A stretch of 64,000 nucleotides of DNA from the NCBI RefSeq assembly GCF_047126315.1, contig NZ_CP138953.1, positions 3,968,001-4,032,000 of the forward strand, written 5' to 3'. The stretch's first letter is position 1. Each line of letters opens with the position of its first letter. Below are positions 1 through 8,510 of the stretch, in pieces. This stretch comes from Shimia sp022448905 (lineage in GTDB: Bacteria; Pseudomonadota; Alphaproteobacteria; Rhodobacterales; Rhodobacteraceae). Below the pieces are notes generated by a model. It saw nothing but the letters and a program-made list of their open reading frames with translations, had not been told where the DNA came from and searched no databases. The translations under genes were made by a program, and so were the position numbers.

Positions 1-697
1 TGTCAAAGTCGAACAGTCCGGTGTCCAAAATCTTGCCCGCCGCGACACGGGAATGGTTGGTTTCAATAATCTCCGTGTCGGCATTCAGGCTGCGGATAAT
101 CTTGCGCGCGGCATCGACTTGTTCCGGCGTGGCGTCCGCGACTTTGTTCAGGATGACAACATCTGCGAACTCCATTTGATCCGTCAGGAGATGTACCAAC
201 GTGCGCTCGTCTTCCTCGCCCATCACTTCGCCGCGGTCACGTAGGAAATCGTGGCTGGAAAAATCCTTCAGCAAGTTCACTGCGTCGACCACAGTGACCA
301 TCGTGTCCAGCCGCGCCACATCGGACAGGCTTTTGCCAAACTCGTCGCGGAACTCAAACGTGGCCGCCACTGGCAACGGTTCCGAAACTCCGGTGGATTC
401 AATCAATAGGTAGTCAAAACGCCCTTCTGAGGCGAGGCGACGCACCTCTTCCAGCAGGTCATCGCGGAGCGTGCAGCAGATACATCCGTTGGACATTTCC
501 ACCAAAGTTTCATCGGTGCGGCTCAACTCTGTGTCGGCGCGTACAAGGTCCGCGTCGATGTTCACCTCGGACATGTCGTTGACGATGACGGCCACGCGCC
601 GGCCCTCGCGGTTATTTAAGACGCGATTGAGAAGCGTAGTTTTTCCGGCGCCGAGAAAGCCGGAAAGCACAGTTACGGGAAGACGCGTGTCGGTCAT
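1..697 (-). CDS. COG0523 (CobW/ZigA-like) GTPase, second copy, cut by window edge
   Basis: G3E-family GTPase of the COG0523 group, whose members act as metal-insertion chaperones, several under zinc control. About 232 residues are readable without a stop to the window edge; the C-terminus lies outside. The Walker A motif GFLGAGKTT is at residues 13-21 and the metal-binding CxCC motif (GCICC) at 71-75, followed by an ESTG switch segment near residue 105. The ATG overlaps the stop of the upstream GTPase gene (ATGA at 694-697), so the two are translationally coupled. It is a paralogue, not a duplicate, of that neighbour: the shared motifs are embedded in clearly different sequence. Its place at the end of the zinc-uptake operon suggests a zinc chaperone role (inference). 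Confidence 0.85.
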   Translation of the reverse strand, partial: MTDTRLPVTVLSGFLGAGKTTLLNRVLNNREGRRVAVIVNDMSEVNIDADLVRADTELSRTDETLVEMSNGCICCTLRDDLLEEVRRLASEGRFDYLLIESTGVSEPLPVAATFEFRDEFGKSLSDVARLDTMVTVVDAVNLLKDFSSHDFLRDRGEVMGEEDERTLVHLLTDQMEFADVVILNKVADATPEQVDAARKIIRSLNADTEIIETNHSRVAAGKILDTGLFDFD

Positions 698-1782
698 TGG
701 ATTTCCTGCTGCGTATCATTGAAGGGAGAGAGTTCTGGCGGTTTGCTGCGCAACACTTGAAGGCTGCGCTCCAATCGGCTTTGTGGGATGTCACGGGCAA
801 TGACGACAATGCGCGAGCGGCGATCCTCGCTTGGCCAATCAGGGAGCAGTTTGGGCGGATCAAAGACGTGCTGCACGCCGTGAAAAACCTGCGGCTCCTC
901 TTGGGATTCCAAAAACACAATGCCCTTGATGCGGAGAATGTCGTTGCCCCGCATGCCGATAAGTGAGTTCAGCCAACCATGGAAAACGTCATCGAAGATG
1001 GGAACATCCAGAATGATAGAGGCGGAGCTTATGCGCCCATCATGCTGGTTTAGCGACGCGGTCGTTGGAGCGCTTGGCGCAAGGCCTGAAAGGTTTTCGA
1101 GTGGGTCTTGCTTATGGGGTGTGCCAACTGCCCAAGTCACAACATCTGACGTTGGCGCATTCGGCTGTGACACGCTCAATCCCCAAATTTGACCGGCGAC
1201 GCCCTGTCCTTTAACGATGGGGATAATCCGCGCCCGCGGGTTGAGCGCGGCAAGCCTGTTTTGGAACTGTTCTGTTTCGGCTTCCGTTGTCAGATCGGTT
1301 TTGCTCAGCACGATCAGATCGGCCATGGCGGCTTGTGAAACCGCCTCAAACTGAGCGTCCAACGTTGCCGGGCCATTCACAACATCGGCAACGGTGACAA
1401 CCCCATCCATGCGCGTGTAGCGGGCCAAAAAGGGATCTGCGACCAAAGTTTGCAAGATTGGTCCTGGATCGGCCAATCCGGTGGTTTCGATCACCACGCG
1501 GTCAAAAGCGATCTCCTCTTGTGCACGTCGTTGCAACAGATGTGCCATGGTCTTGGCGAGATCGCCCCGGATCGAACAACATAGGCACCCCGAACTCATC
1601 AGCACGATTTCTTCGCTGCTTTCGGTGATCAAATCGTGATCGAGCCCGGCCTCACCGAACTCATTCACAATGACGGCCACGCGCCCCGATGAACTGTCCG
1701 CCAGCACGGCGTTGAGCAAGGTTGTCTTGCCCGCGCCGAGGAAGCCGGTGAGCAGTGTGACTGGGACGCGCGACTCTTCCAT
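694..1782 (-). CDS. COG0523 (CobW/ZigA-like) GTPase, first copy
   Basis: G3E GTPase of 362 residues, a normal length for COG0523 proteins. Seen: Walker A GFLGAGKTT at 13-21, the CxCC metal site GCLCC at 65-69, ETTGLADP as the switch/Walker B region, SKTD as the guanine-specificity motif, and a C-terminal CobW_C region. Known: family members use GTP hydrolysis to load metal ions, and Zur-regulated members are tied to zinc starvation. The ATG directly abuts the stop of znuA (1783), and the stop overlaps the next GTPase, so it is part of the zur-znu operon. A zinc metallochaperone role is inferred from context; a cobalamin-synthesis CobW role is less likely because no cobalamin genes are nearby. 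Confidence 0.88.
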   Translation of the reverse strand: MEESRVPVTLLTGFLGAGKTTLLNAVLADSSSGRVAVIVNEFGEAGLDHDLITESSEEIVLMSSGCLCCSIRGDLAKTMAHLLQRRAQEEIAFDRVVIETTGLADPGPILQTLVADPFLARYTRMDGVVTVADVVNGPATLDAQFEAVSQAAMADLIVLSKTDLTTEAETEQFQNRLAALNPRARIIPIVKGQGVAGQIWGLSVSQPNAPTSDVVTWAVGTPHKQDPLENLSGLAPSAPTTASLNQHDGRISSASIILDVPIFDDVFHGWLNSLIGMRGNDILRIKGIVFLESQEEPQVFHGVQHVFDPPKLLPDWPSEDRRSRIVVIARDIPQSRLERSLQVLRSKPPELSPFNDTQQEIQ

Positions 1783-3252
1783 TTAGGAGCCCAAGGCCTG
1801 GGACAGGGTCACCACGTTGTGGCGCATCATGTCCAAATAGGTGGCGGCGGGACCATCCTCGCCAGACAGCGCATCCGAATAGAGCGTGCCGCCAATTACA
1901 GCATTGGTCTCATTGGCGATCTGTTTCAGCAAGCGGTCATCGGTGATGGATTCCACAAACACCGCGTTAATGCCTTCCTCACGGATTTGCTCAATCAGCT
2001 TTGCAACATCCGCGGCGGAGGCCTCGCTCTCGGTGCTCAGACCTTGAGGCGCCTCAAACCGAATGTTGTAGGATTGTGCGAAGTATCCAAAAGCGTCATG
2101 CGGCGTCACCACGGTGCGCTGCTCAGCAGGCAAAGCGCCGATAGAGGCTTCAATCTCAGCTTCCAATGCTTCAAGCTCAGCGACATACGCGGCGCGGTTC
2201 GCTTCGAAGGCCGCTGCGTTCTCCGGGTCGGCTTTGGCAAGTGCTGCGGCGATGTTGTTTACGTAGATGACCGCGTTATCCACGCTCTGCCACGCGTGCG
2301 GATCAAAGGCGCCGTGGTTGTGGCCATGGTGATCGTCATGCCCCTCTTCGGCGTGGTCATCGTGATCGTCATGGTCATCATGCCCATGCGCGTGGTGATC
2401 ACCTTCAGGCTCCTGTGCAATCGGCTCGACATCAGCGCCAGACGTGTCTTTGAAGAAATGCGCATCCGCTTCGAACTCGAACGGCATGTGCTCGGTAAAG
2501 AACGCGTAAGTGCCGTCTTCTGTGATCTCGACAGTGAACAGGGTGATGTCCTTGTCCGCGTCAAAGGTAAGCGCATAAGCCATATCAGCCGCAATCAGCG
2601 TGTCGCCGCCCATTTTGATGTCAGAGGCGTCCGCTTCGAGCAGGCCCTCAGCCGCTTCTTCAACAGCTTCAATGTCGCTCGCCGCCAACATGACCATCTT
2701 CATGGCGGGGTCAGCGTAGTCGCCGTCTACTTTGGCAAAGGACCACTGGTACGTGCCGGCCTTCAGGTCGAACAATCCGGCCCACTCAAACGCATGGGCG
2801 CCATGACCGTGTTCATCACCATGGTCATCGTGATCTGCGTGATCATCATGATCGTCGTGGCCATCATGTTCGTCGCCATGTTCATCGTGTTCATCAAAGG
2901 CAATGGCTTCGATGCCATCGGTAGCGACAACTTGCATGCCGCCAAAACCGGAGGATTCAACCAGTCGCTCCATCCAGCCTTCAAACTCAAGCCCGTTCAC
3001 AAAAAGCACTTCCGCCCCGGCAACAGCACGCGCGTCTTGTGGTGTTGGCTGATACACATGCGCGTCACCATCGGCGCCAACGAGTGTTGTCAGCGCGATG
3101 TGCTCGCCACCAACTTGCGCGACCAAGTCACCAAGAATGGAGAACGACGCGACGACCGGCAGCGGTTCGTCCGCCCAAGCGGAGCCGGAGAATGGCAGCG
3201 ACAGCGCGGTAACGGCGGCCGCTGAGCGCAGAATAGAGCGACGTGAAAACAT
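1783..3252 (-). CDS. znuA: Zinc ABC transporter substrate-binding protein ZnuA with inserted domain
   Basis: Periplasmic zinc-binding lipocalin-like cluster A-I binding protein that delivers Zn(II) to ZnuB. The ATG at 3252 is chosen because AAGGAA lies about 6 bases upstream; the longer frame begins with TTG inside znuB. The N-terminus (SRRSILRS then a hydrophobic stretch ending SAWADE) resembles a Tat-type signal. At 489 residues it is far longer than the usual 300-330. The excess is explained by two His/Asp-rich runs (about residues 120-153 and 285-315) around an extra block of about 130 residues (154-282). Canonical metal-ligand regions flank it: DAHVYQPTP near residue 65, DPHAW near 319 and TPHDAFGYF later. 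The inserted block is not a standard ZnuA element. Confidence 0.93.
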   Translation of the reverse strand: MFSRRSILRSAAAVTALSLPFSGSAWADEPLPVVASFSILGDLVAQVGGEHIALTTLVGADGDAHVYQPTPQDARAVAGAEVLFVNGLEFEGWMERLVESSGFGGMQVVATDGIEAIAFDEHDEHGDEHDGHDDHDDHADHDDHGDEHGHGAHAFEWAGLFDLKAGTYQWSFAKVDGDYADPAMKMVMLAASDIEAVEEAAEGLLEADASDIKMGGDTLIAADMAYALTFDADKDITLFTVEITEDGTYAFFTEHMPFEFEADAHFFKDTSGADVEPIAQEPEGDHHAHGHDDHDDHDDHAEEGHDDHHGHNHGAFDPHAWQSVDNAVIYVNNIAAALAKADPENAAAFEANRAAYVAELEALEAEIEASIGALPAEQRTVVTPHDAFGYFAQSYNIRFEAPQGLSTESEASAADVAKLIEQIREEGINAVFVESITDDRLLKQIANETNAVIGGTLYSDALSGEDGPAATYLDMMRHNVVTLSQALGS

Positions 3253-3265
3253 GAGAGTTCCTTCG

Positions 3266-4135
3266 TTAGGTTTCAAATCGGCGGCGCGGCAGGGTCTGGG
3301 CGATCACGCCCCCCTCCGGGCCAAAAAACAGGGACAGCGTGTAGATCACCCCGGCGACAAGAATGATCGCGGGGCCGGACGGCAGGCTGTAGTGAAAGGA
3401 CAAAAGCAAACCGGAAAGGCTTGACAGAAACGCGATGGCCGCAGCGGCGGCGATCAGGGTGCCAATACCCCCCGCCCAGAAACGGGCAGCGGCAGCAGGC
3501 AAGATCATGATACCAACGGCCATCAATGTGCCAAGCGCATGAAATCCGGCAACCAAGTTCATCACCACCAACATGAGGAAGGTGAAATGGGTTGCCGCGC
3601 TGAGTTTGCTGACAGAGCGCAAAAACTGCGGATCCGCGCATTCAAGCACCAACGGACGGTAGATCAACGCAAGGACCAAAAGCGACAGGCTTGCGAACGA
3701 GCACAGAAGCACGAGGGACGCATCATCCAACGCCAAAACTGTGCCAAACAGCACGTGCATCAAATCCACATTACTGCCGCGCGTCGAGACTATTAGAACG
3801 CCCAAAGCCAAAGAGATCAAATACAAGGCTGCCAAGCTGGCGTCTTCGCGCAGTGTGGTGAACCGCGCGACAAAACCTGATCCCAAAGCGACAACCATAC
3901 CCGCGATCAAACCGCCAAGTGTCATTGCACCGAGCGACAGACCAGAGACCAAATACCCAATCGCGGCGCCCGGTAGGATGGCGTGTGACATCGCATCCCC
4001 GGTCAAACTCATGCGGCGCAACATCAGAAAGACACCAACAGGCGTGGCACCAACTGCGACAGCGACGCAGCCCAGCAGCGCGCGGCGCATGAACCCAAAG
4101 TCCGCGAATGGCGCCAAAAACAGATCCCAGATCAT
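3266..4135 (-). CDS. znuB: Zinc ABC transporter permease ZnuB
   Basis: Inner-membrane channel subunit of the zinc importer, 289 residues, with 7-8 hydrophobic segments typical of the ABC-3 family. The phrase TGDAMSHAILPGAAIGYL near residue 50 matches the conserved early region of ZnuB/MntB permeases, where the ATPase contact and metal path lie. The start ATG overlaps the znuC stop (ATGA at 4132-4135), giving translational coupling with its ATPase. It ends 13 bases before the ATG of znuA. Manganese permeases of the same family look similar; zinc is preferred because of the Zur-type regulator and the His-rich binding protein in the same operon. Confidence 0.93.
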   Translation of the reverse strand: MIWDLFLAPFADFGFMRRALLGCVAVAVGATPVGVFLMLRRMSLTGDAMSHAILPGAAIGYLVSGLSLGAMTLGGLIAGMVVALGSGFVARFTTLREDASLAALYLISLALGVLIVSTRGSNVDLMHVLFGTVLALDDASLVLLCSFASLSLLVLALIYRPLVLECADPQFLRSVSKLSAATHFTFLMLVVMNLVAGFHALGTLMAVGIMILPAAAARFWAGGIGTLIAAAAAIAFLSSLSGLLLSFHYSLPSGPAIILVAGVIYTLSLFFGPEGGVIAQTLPRRRFET

Positions 4136-4875
4136 GCAGCGGACTTTCCACAGACATGAGGCGTGCTTGCACAGGCCTCACACATTTGCCGCGCTCGAAA
4201 CTGATTTTCGGACGTTAGCACCGTCTCAGTTGGGCCGTGCGCAACAAGCTCACGGGCCAACATCAGAGTCTCGGGGAAGTGGGATCTCACGGTGGTGTCG
4301 TCGTGCAAAACCGCAAGAACCGTTCGGCCTTCTCCGTGCCAACGTTCGATGATGCCAATCAAGTCTGCCATTGTTTTCATATCAATAGCGGAAAAAGGTT
4401 CGTCTAAGAGCACCAGCTCTGCGTCCTGTAAAAGCAGACGCGCAAACAGGGCTCTTTGCATTTGTCCGCCGGAGAGAGAGCCAATGGCTCGGCTTTCAAA
4501 CCCACGCAGTCCAACCGCGGCGATAGCTTGCTCAACCCGGCCACGCATCTTTCGGCCAACCTGGCCAAAAGCACCAATCTCACGCCACAGGCCCATCGCA
4601 ACCAGATCCAACACCGAAATTGGAAAACTCCGGTCGATTTCAGATTGCTGCGGCAAATAGGCGATGTCATCCGCGCGCAGATTGGACACCTCGATATGCC
4701 CCTCAATCGGCGACAACGATCCAGTCAAGCCTTTCAGGAGTGTGGATTTTCCAGCGCCATTGGGACCAACGATGGCCGTCAAACTGCCTTGTTTGATCTC
4801 AGTATCAAGTTGCTGAACTGCAGGCAGGCGTTCATAGCCAAGTGTTAGGTTTTTGAAAGCAACCGACGTACTCAT
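4132..4875 (-). CDS. znuC: Zinc ABC transporter ATP-binding protein ZnuC
   Basis: Cytoplasmic ATPase powering zinc import, 247 residues from the chosen start. Motifs: Walker A GPNGAGKST, Q-loop LPQQSEID, signature LSGGQMQRA, Walker B VLLDEPF and the switch His in VLHDD. A longer frame starts at 4917, but the ATG at 4875 is preferred because family members begin close to it and because it overlaps the stop codon of the small upstream gene (ATGA at 4872-4875). The C-terminal tail carries CEACASTPHVCG, a short Cys-rich stretch that could bind metal, though this is only an impression. It is followed without gap by znuB. Confidence 0.93.
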   Translation of the reverse strand: MSTSVAFKNLTLGYERLPAVQQLDTEIKQGSLTAIVGPNGAGKSTLLKGLTGSLSPIEGHIEVSNLRADDIAYLPQQSEIDRSFPISVLDLVAMGLWREIGAFGQVGRKMRGRVEQAIAAVGLRGFESRAIGSLSGGQMQRALFARLLLQDAELVLLDEPFSAIDMKTMADLIGIIERWHGEGRTVLAVLHDDTTVRSHFPETLMLARELVAHGPTETVLTSENQFRARQMCEACASTPHVCGKSAA

Positions 4876-5000
4876 AATGCCCCCGGCGTGGTGGTGGCCC
4901 AGAAGAACCCCAGCCATAGCGCGACAATCACCCCTGCTGCGACGAGCAGTCGGGGGAGGACACCAACAAGCAGGATGCGCTGGATTTCAGCTTTCTCCAT
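4872..5000 (-). CDS. 42-residue single-span membrane protein between zur and znuC
   Basis: Small open frame beginning MEKAEIQRILLVGV and ending TTTPGAL. It has a short charged N-terminus, then one long hydrophobic segment (about residues 9-35), predicting a single-pass inner-membrane peptide. It is supported by context rather than homology: its ATG shares one base with the zur stop (TGATG at 4998-5002) and its stop overlaps the znuC ATG (ATGA at 4872-4875). That double overlap is typical of translated operon members and would be unlikely by chance. I do not recognise the family. A role as a small accessory or regulator of the zinc importer is a guess from position. Confidence 0.72.
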   Translation of the reverse strand: MEKAEIQRILLVGVLPRLLVAAGVIVALWLGFFWATTTPGAL

Positions 5001-5401
5001 CAGGTACCGTCCTCTGTTTCCTTGCAGTCAGCACATAATCCGTGGACCTCAATCACGTGGTGATCCGCCGTAAAGCCGGCCTCGCCCAATGCAGAGGAAA
5101 GGTGCGAGAACACGGCCGGTGCATCGCGCTCATCTACGGATCCGCAATCGCCACAGATCGACATGATCGACGGATGATGATGACCATCATCGGAGCAAGC
5201 AACATAGGCATTGAGAGACTCAATCCTATGCACACTGCCTTTTTCCGTCAGAGACTTGAGTGCACGGTACACAGTGGTAGGGGCCATTTTCGGGCTTTCA
5301 GACCGCAACTCCTCCAGAACACCGTAAGCAGAAACGGGCTGATCACGTTGGCGAATGATCCCCAGCACTTTCTCTGCCCAAGTTTCATTTTTCTTGCTCA
5401 C
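5000..5401 (-). CDS. zur: Fur-family zinc-uptake repressor (Zur type)
   Basis: 133-residue Fur-superfamily protein. The N-terminal winged helix contains PTTVYRALKSL, the usual recognition-helix region. The C-terminal half has a His-rich run (DDGHHHPS) and two Cys pairs, CGDC and CADC, forming the structural zinc site found in Zur proteins. Zur with bound zinc represses zinc-import genes, and here it heads the zinc operon, so autoregulation through the palindrome at 5435-5450 is likely. The start is GTG at 5401 with GAGGG about 9 bases upstream. Fur or PerR function is less likely given the znu genes downstream. Confidence 0.9.
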   Translation of the reverse strand: MSKKNETWAEKVLGIIRQRDQPVSAYGVLEELRSESPKMAPTTVYRALKSLTEKGSVHRIESLNAYVACSDDGHHHPSIMSICGDCGSVDERDAPAVFSHLSSALGEAGFTADHHVIEVHGLCADCKETEDGT

Positions 5402-5434
5402 AGGCGGACCCTCAATAGACTCGCACCTGATATG

Positions 5435-5450
5435 TTATGTTATAACGTAA
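5435..5450. promoter_or_regulatory. Candidate Zur operator
   Basis: The 16-base near-perfect inverted repeat TTATGTTATAACGTAA, centred on GTTATAAC, lies 34 bases upstream of the zur start codon in AT-rich promoter-like DNA. Its AT-rich core with GTTATAAC resembles known Zur boxes. A very similar palindrome occurs at 36905-36920. Confidence 0.75.
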
Positions 5451-5752
5451 TGCAAATAAATTTCGTTCACCTTAGCTTTCACTCCTCACAGCAAAAACCA
5501 TCAAGCCTGCATTCTGACGGTTGCTGCGAGGTGCTTTGCGGGCATTCGATTGGAGAACGCAAAGTGTCAGCGTTGGGCCGATAGCGCATCAATACTTGTG
5601 TTGCATGTTGGCACTTCGCGTCAAAATCGGCATGCCCAAATCTATTTGGTGCTCTGTAAAATGGAGGCTGAATACAACGCTTAAGTAGGTTTGACCTCTA
5701 CGGTGAGTTCGCGCCATGATACTTTGATCGCAAGAATGAAGGAGCATCGCAC

Positions 5753-5944
5753 ATGAATGAGACTAGACGGGCAGCCATTGATACAGCCACCAACGCCAGC
5801 TTGCGTACCTCAATCGCGGAAATGAACGTAATTCGGTCACAAGTTTTTGCACGCCGAGAGGTCTTTATGATGCTTTGCGGCGCCGCGTTTACTCTGGGGA
5901 TGAATACGCTTGTTAAGTGGCTGATTGATCTGGGTTTGTTGTGA
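5753..5944 (+). CDS. Small membrane protein, unknown function
   Basis: 63 residues, starting MNETRRAAID and ending in a hydrophobic C-terminal segment (roughly residues 37-63) that could span the membrane once. A good ribosome-binding site, AAGGAG at 5739-5744, is 8 bases from the ATG, which is the main support for it being real. I do not recognise the family. It stands alone, about 300 bases upstream of nothing coding on its strand and at the edge of a low-density accessory stretch that leads to the IS element, so it may be recently acquired or a remnant. Confidence 0.55.
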   Translation: MNETRRAAIDTATNASLRTSIAEMNVIRSQVFARREVFMMLCGAAFTLGMNTLVKWLIDLGLL

Positions 5945-7075
5945 AAGAAGCAGAGGGAAGAATTGCAAAGGGCAAACACGTCGGAGGGAGTCATCATGTG
6001 CTGTCCGCACCATTCGGCTGTAGGATTTCCATCTTTGTGTGAGCGGCATTGAACTTTAGCTAAGAGCGCAATGAGCGCGATGGCATCTTTTGTGCGAATG
6101 GTTACTAGGAATGGCTCAGCGGAATTATGGCGCTGGGTCCCTATATGACTTGTCTGACGTTGACATTTGTTTACCTAATCCGCGCCTGATGTTTACATGA
6201 GTAATATAGTTGGAAACATGTGGGCCTCGAATTTGCGCCAATATCACCGAATTTCGCCGATTTCCGGTGGGCAATGTTGTCCCCATGTTGTCCTAATGTT
6301 CACATGAGAACCTAGAATTTAGATTTTTGGGGCAAAATGTAAACGTTGGGGTCGCAAAAAGCCCAATAAAACGAGGACAACCGCGTTTGACAAGTTGTCG
6401 GCTATCAGAACTTCGATGATTCAATTTCATTGGAAGTGGCAATCGAATGGATACCTCTCGGACTAAATCGCACTGCGCGAAGCACATTGCGGTGCCTGGC
6501 TGGCTTGGGCGTAGCAGAACTGTTAGATGTTTACGCCGCACGATCGTGCTCTGAGCGGCGGACCAATTCTATCGAGTTGGTAACTTTCCAACCGAGAGGT
6601 CAGATTATTACCATTCGTCCATAGGAGCCTTAAGGACCGAAGAAATGGACACATTGAATACCCAACGCTAGCGGCAAGCCTCCGTCCAATGTCTGAGCTT
6701 TTGGTGTATTCGCTGGTCTAGACTGCACGCCGCATCGAACATTTTTGGACGGCCAGCGTGACGAAGTCCTAGGAAAAATTCAAATACTTCAAGGGGATGG
6801 GTTCTGTCGTCATAGCGTAACTGAGTTGAATGCTCCCATTCAAGCCAGTCCGTGGCAGCTGACATCACACTGAAAAGAAAATCGTCTCCTCCGGCCGCAT
6901 TTCTAGACCGACTTGCTATAATCATTCTTGAGTGGTGAGATAGAAAAGAAAGCGAGCATGAAGGATTGGACTAGCCCGATTTTCGAAAGTGGTGCAGAGG
7001 GGCGTTCTCTGCATCAACGTTTGAGGCTGGAGCTCCGCAAAAAGCTTCTCACGTATTGATCCTCCCCCACTGAAG
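5945..7075. other. About 1.1 kb without a convincing gene
   Basis: Visibly more AT-rich than the flanking operons. It holds only short open frames (longest about 85 codons) lacking ribosome-binding sites or recognisable motifs. Around 6274-6293 the word ATGTTGTCC occurs twice, 11 bases apart. It ends at the IS3 element; likely degraded accessory DNA. Confidence 0.6.
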
Positions 7076-7167
7076 TGGTCCGCCCGTATAGTTTGTCCGT
7101 CGTCAAAGTTTTTGGAACCAAAAGCGGCGTGAACTAAGAGAGTGTTCGGCTCATCGGGTCGGTTTGA

Positions 7168-8148
7168 TTATGCTGCGCGTTGACTGTGATGCAAGCGTCG
7201 CGCTTCGAATGTCTTCCGTTTGATCCTTTCTCGTTGTTCCAGAATGGCTTGGTCACGTCCGAAGTAGACATCGGCTGGTGTGACGTTTTTCAGGCTCTCG
7301 TGATATCGCTGGTGATTGTAATGATCGACGAAGGCTTCGATTTGGTCTTCGAGATCGCCGGGCAGGAAATAGTTTTCCAGCAAGATCCGGTTCTTCAAAG
7401 TTTGATGCCAACGCTCGATCTTGCCCTGCGTCTGGGGATGATACGGCGCTCCACGTGAATGTTTCATGCCTTTGTCCTGCAGCCACTCAGCCAGGTCACC
7501 CGAGACGTAACTGGAGCCGTTGTCGCTGAGTAGGCGCGGTTTGTGGACAACGTGGACCTGATCGCACCCTGACGCCTGCAAAGCCAAGTCCAGCGTGTCA
7601 GTCACATCCTCCGCCCGCATGGTCGTGCAGAGCTTCCACGAGATGATGTAGCGGCTGTAATCGTCCAGGATTGTGCTGAGATAGAACCAGCCCCACCCCA
7701 GAACCTTGAGATAGGTAAAGTCGGTCTGCCAAAGCTGGTTGATGGCCGTTGTCTTATGCTCGAACTCATTCGCGGCTTTCAGCACGATGAATGCTGGGCT
7801 GGTGATCAGGTCATGTGCCTTGAGCGTGCGATACACTGTGGATTCCGATACAAAGTACCGTTCTTGGTCTGTGAAGGTCACCGCCAACTCGCGGGGTGAC
7901 AGCTCTGTCTCTTTCAAGGCGAAGCTGACGACCTTGCGCTTCACCTCGTCTGGAACGCGGTTCCAAACGTGTTTGGGCTTGGGAGACTGATCCTCAAGAC
8001 CAGCCTCCCCGCGCTGCAGGTATCGGTCGTACCAACGGTAGAATGTGGTGCGAGGGATACCCAGTTTGGCCAATGTACGACGCGCTGACAGATGGCTTTC
8101 TTCAACCAACCGGATGATCTCCAGCTTCTCGGATGCGGCATACCTCAT
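7168..8148 (-). CDS. IS3-family transposase OrfB (DDE integrase domain)
   Basis: 326-residue transposase subunit. An N-terminal helix-turn-helix (residues about 5-45, LAKLGIPRTTFYRWY) and HTH_21-like region precede an rve-type catalytic core. The DDE triad is intact: D143 in WQTDFTY, D209 in SDNGSSY and E245 in GKIERWHQTLK, with the 35-residue D-E spacing typical of the IS3 family. The ATG overlaps the orfA stop (ATGA at 8145-8148), so it may be made by reinitiation rather than, or as well as, frameshifting. All catalytic residues are present, so the element could still be active. Confidence 0.95.
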   Translation of the reverse strand: MRYAASEKLEIIRLVEESHLSARRTLAKLGIPRTTFYRWYDRYLQRGEAGLEDQSPKPKHVWNRVPDEVKRKVVSFALKETELSPRELAVTFTDQERYFVSESTVYRTLKAHDLITSPAFIVLKAANEFEHKTTAINQLWQTDFTYLKVLGWGWFYLSTILDDYSRYIISWKLCTTMRAEDVTDTLDLALQASGCDQVHVVHKPRLLSDNGSSYVSGDLAEWLQDKGMKHSRGAPYHPQTQGKIERWHQTLKNRILLENYFLPGDLEDQIEAFVDHYNHQRYHESLKNVTPADVYFGRDQAILEQRERIKRKTFEARRLHHSQRAA

Positions 8149-8510
8149 TCGTGGTCGCCCCCATCGCCTGTCATGCTTTTTTTGAGAAGACGCAGTTCCA
8201 ATGTTTGCTCCGCGACAACCTCCTTGAGATCCTTTGCTTCGCGGCGCAGTTCTTTCACCTCGTCAGTGTTTGCGGCACGCGCTGTATCGCCCGCCAGCCG
8301 CTTCTTACCGGCCTCCATGAAGTCCTTCGACCATTTGTAGTAAACGCCTTGAGAAATCCCCTCGCGGCGACACAGTTCAGCTATGCTGTCCTCGCCACGA
8401 AGACCATCAAGGACGATACGGATCTTCTCTTCCGCCGAATACTGTTTACGGGTGGCGCGCTTGATATCTTTAACGATCTTCTCGCCAGGGCTCTTCGTAG
8501 TCTTTCTCAT
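8145..8510 (-). CDS. IS3-family transposase OrfA (HTH)
   Basis: 121-residue DNA-binding subunit from the ATG at 8510, which has AAGGAG about 8 bases upstream; a longer frame extends to 8558 but lacks such a site. Helix-turn-helix: YSAEEKIRIVLDGLRG then CRREGISQGVYYKWSK, typical of HTH_8 IS3 OrfA proteins. It is followed by a Lys/Glu-rich coiled coil with regular Leu spacing (LKEVVAEQTLELRLLKKSM) used for dimerisation. The stop overlaps the orfB start. Identical function is expected for any OrfA of this group: binding the terminal repeats and joining OrfB. Confidence 0.93.
   Translation of the reverse strand: MRKTTKSPGEKIVKDIKRATRKQYSAEEKIRIVLDGLRGEDSIAELCRREGISQGVYYKWSKDFMEAGKKRLAGDTARAANTDEVKELRREAKDLKEVVAEQTLELRLLKKSMTGDGGDHE

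Noticed and set aside
1819..3225. 468-codon open frame antisense to znuA
   Set aside because: Shadow of the His/Asp-rich, GC-biased znuA reading; no motif or start signal.
6274..6293. ATGTTGTCC repeated twice, 11 bases apart
   Set aside because: Could be a helical-phase operator, but two copies of nine bases with no adjacent gene are not enough evidence.
6430..6624. 64-codon open frame on the plus strand
   Set aside because: No start signal or motif; overlaps an equally poor frame on the other strand.
6668..6925. 85-codon open frame on the minus strand in the gene-poor stretch
   Set aside because: No ribosome-binding site, no recognised motif, and surrounding DNA looks degraded; left out of the gene list.
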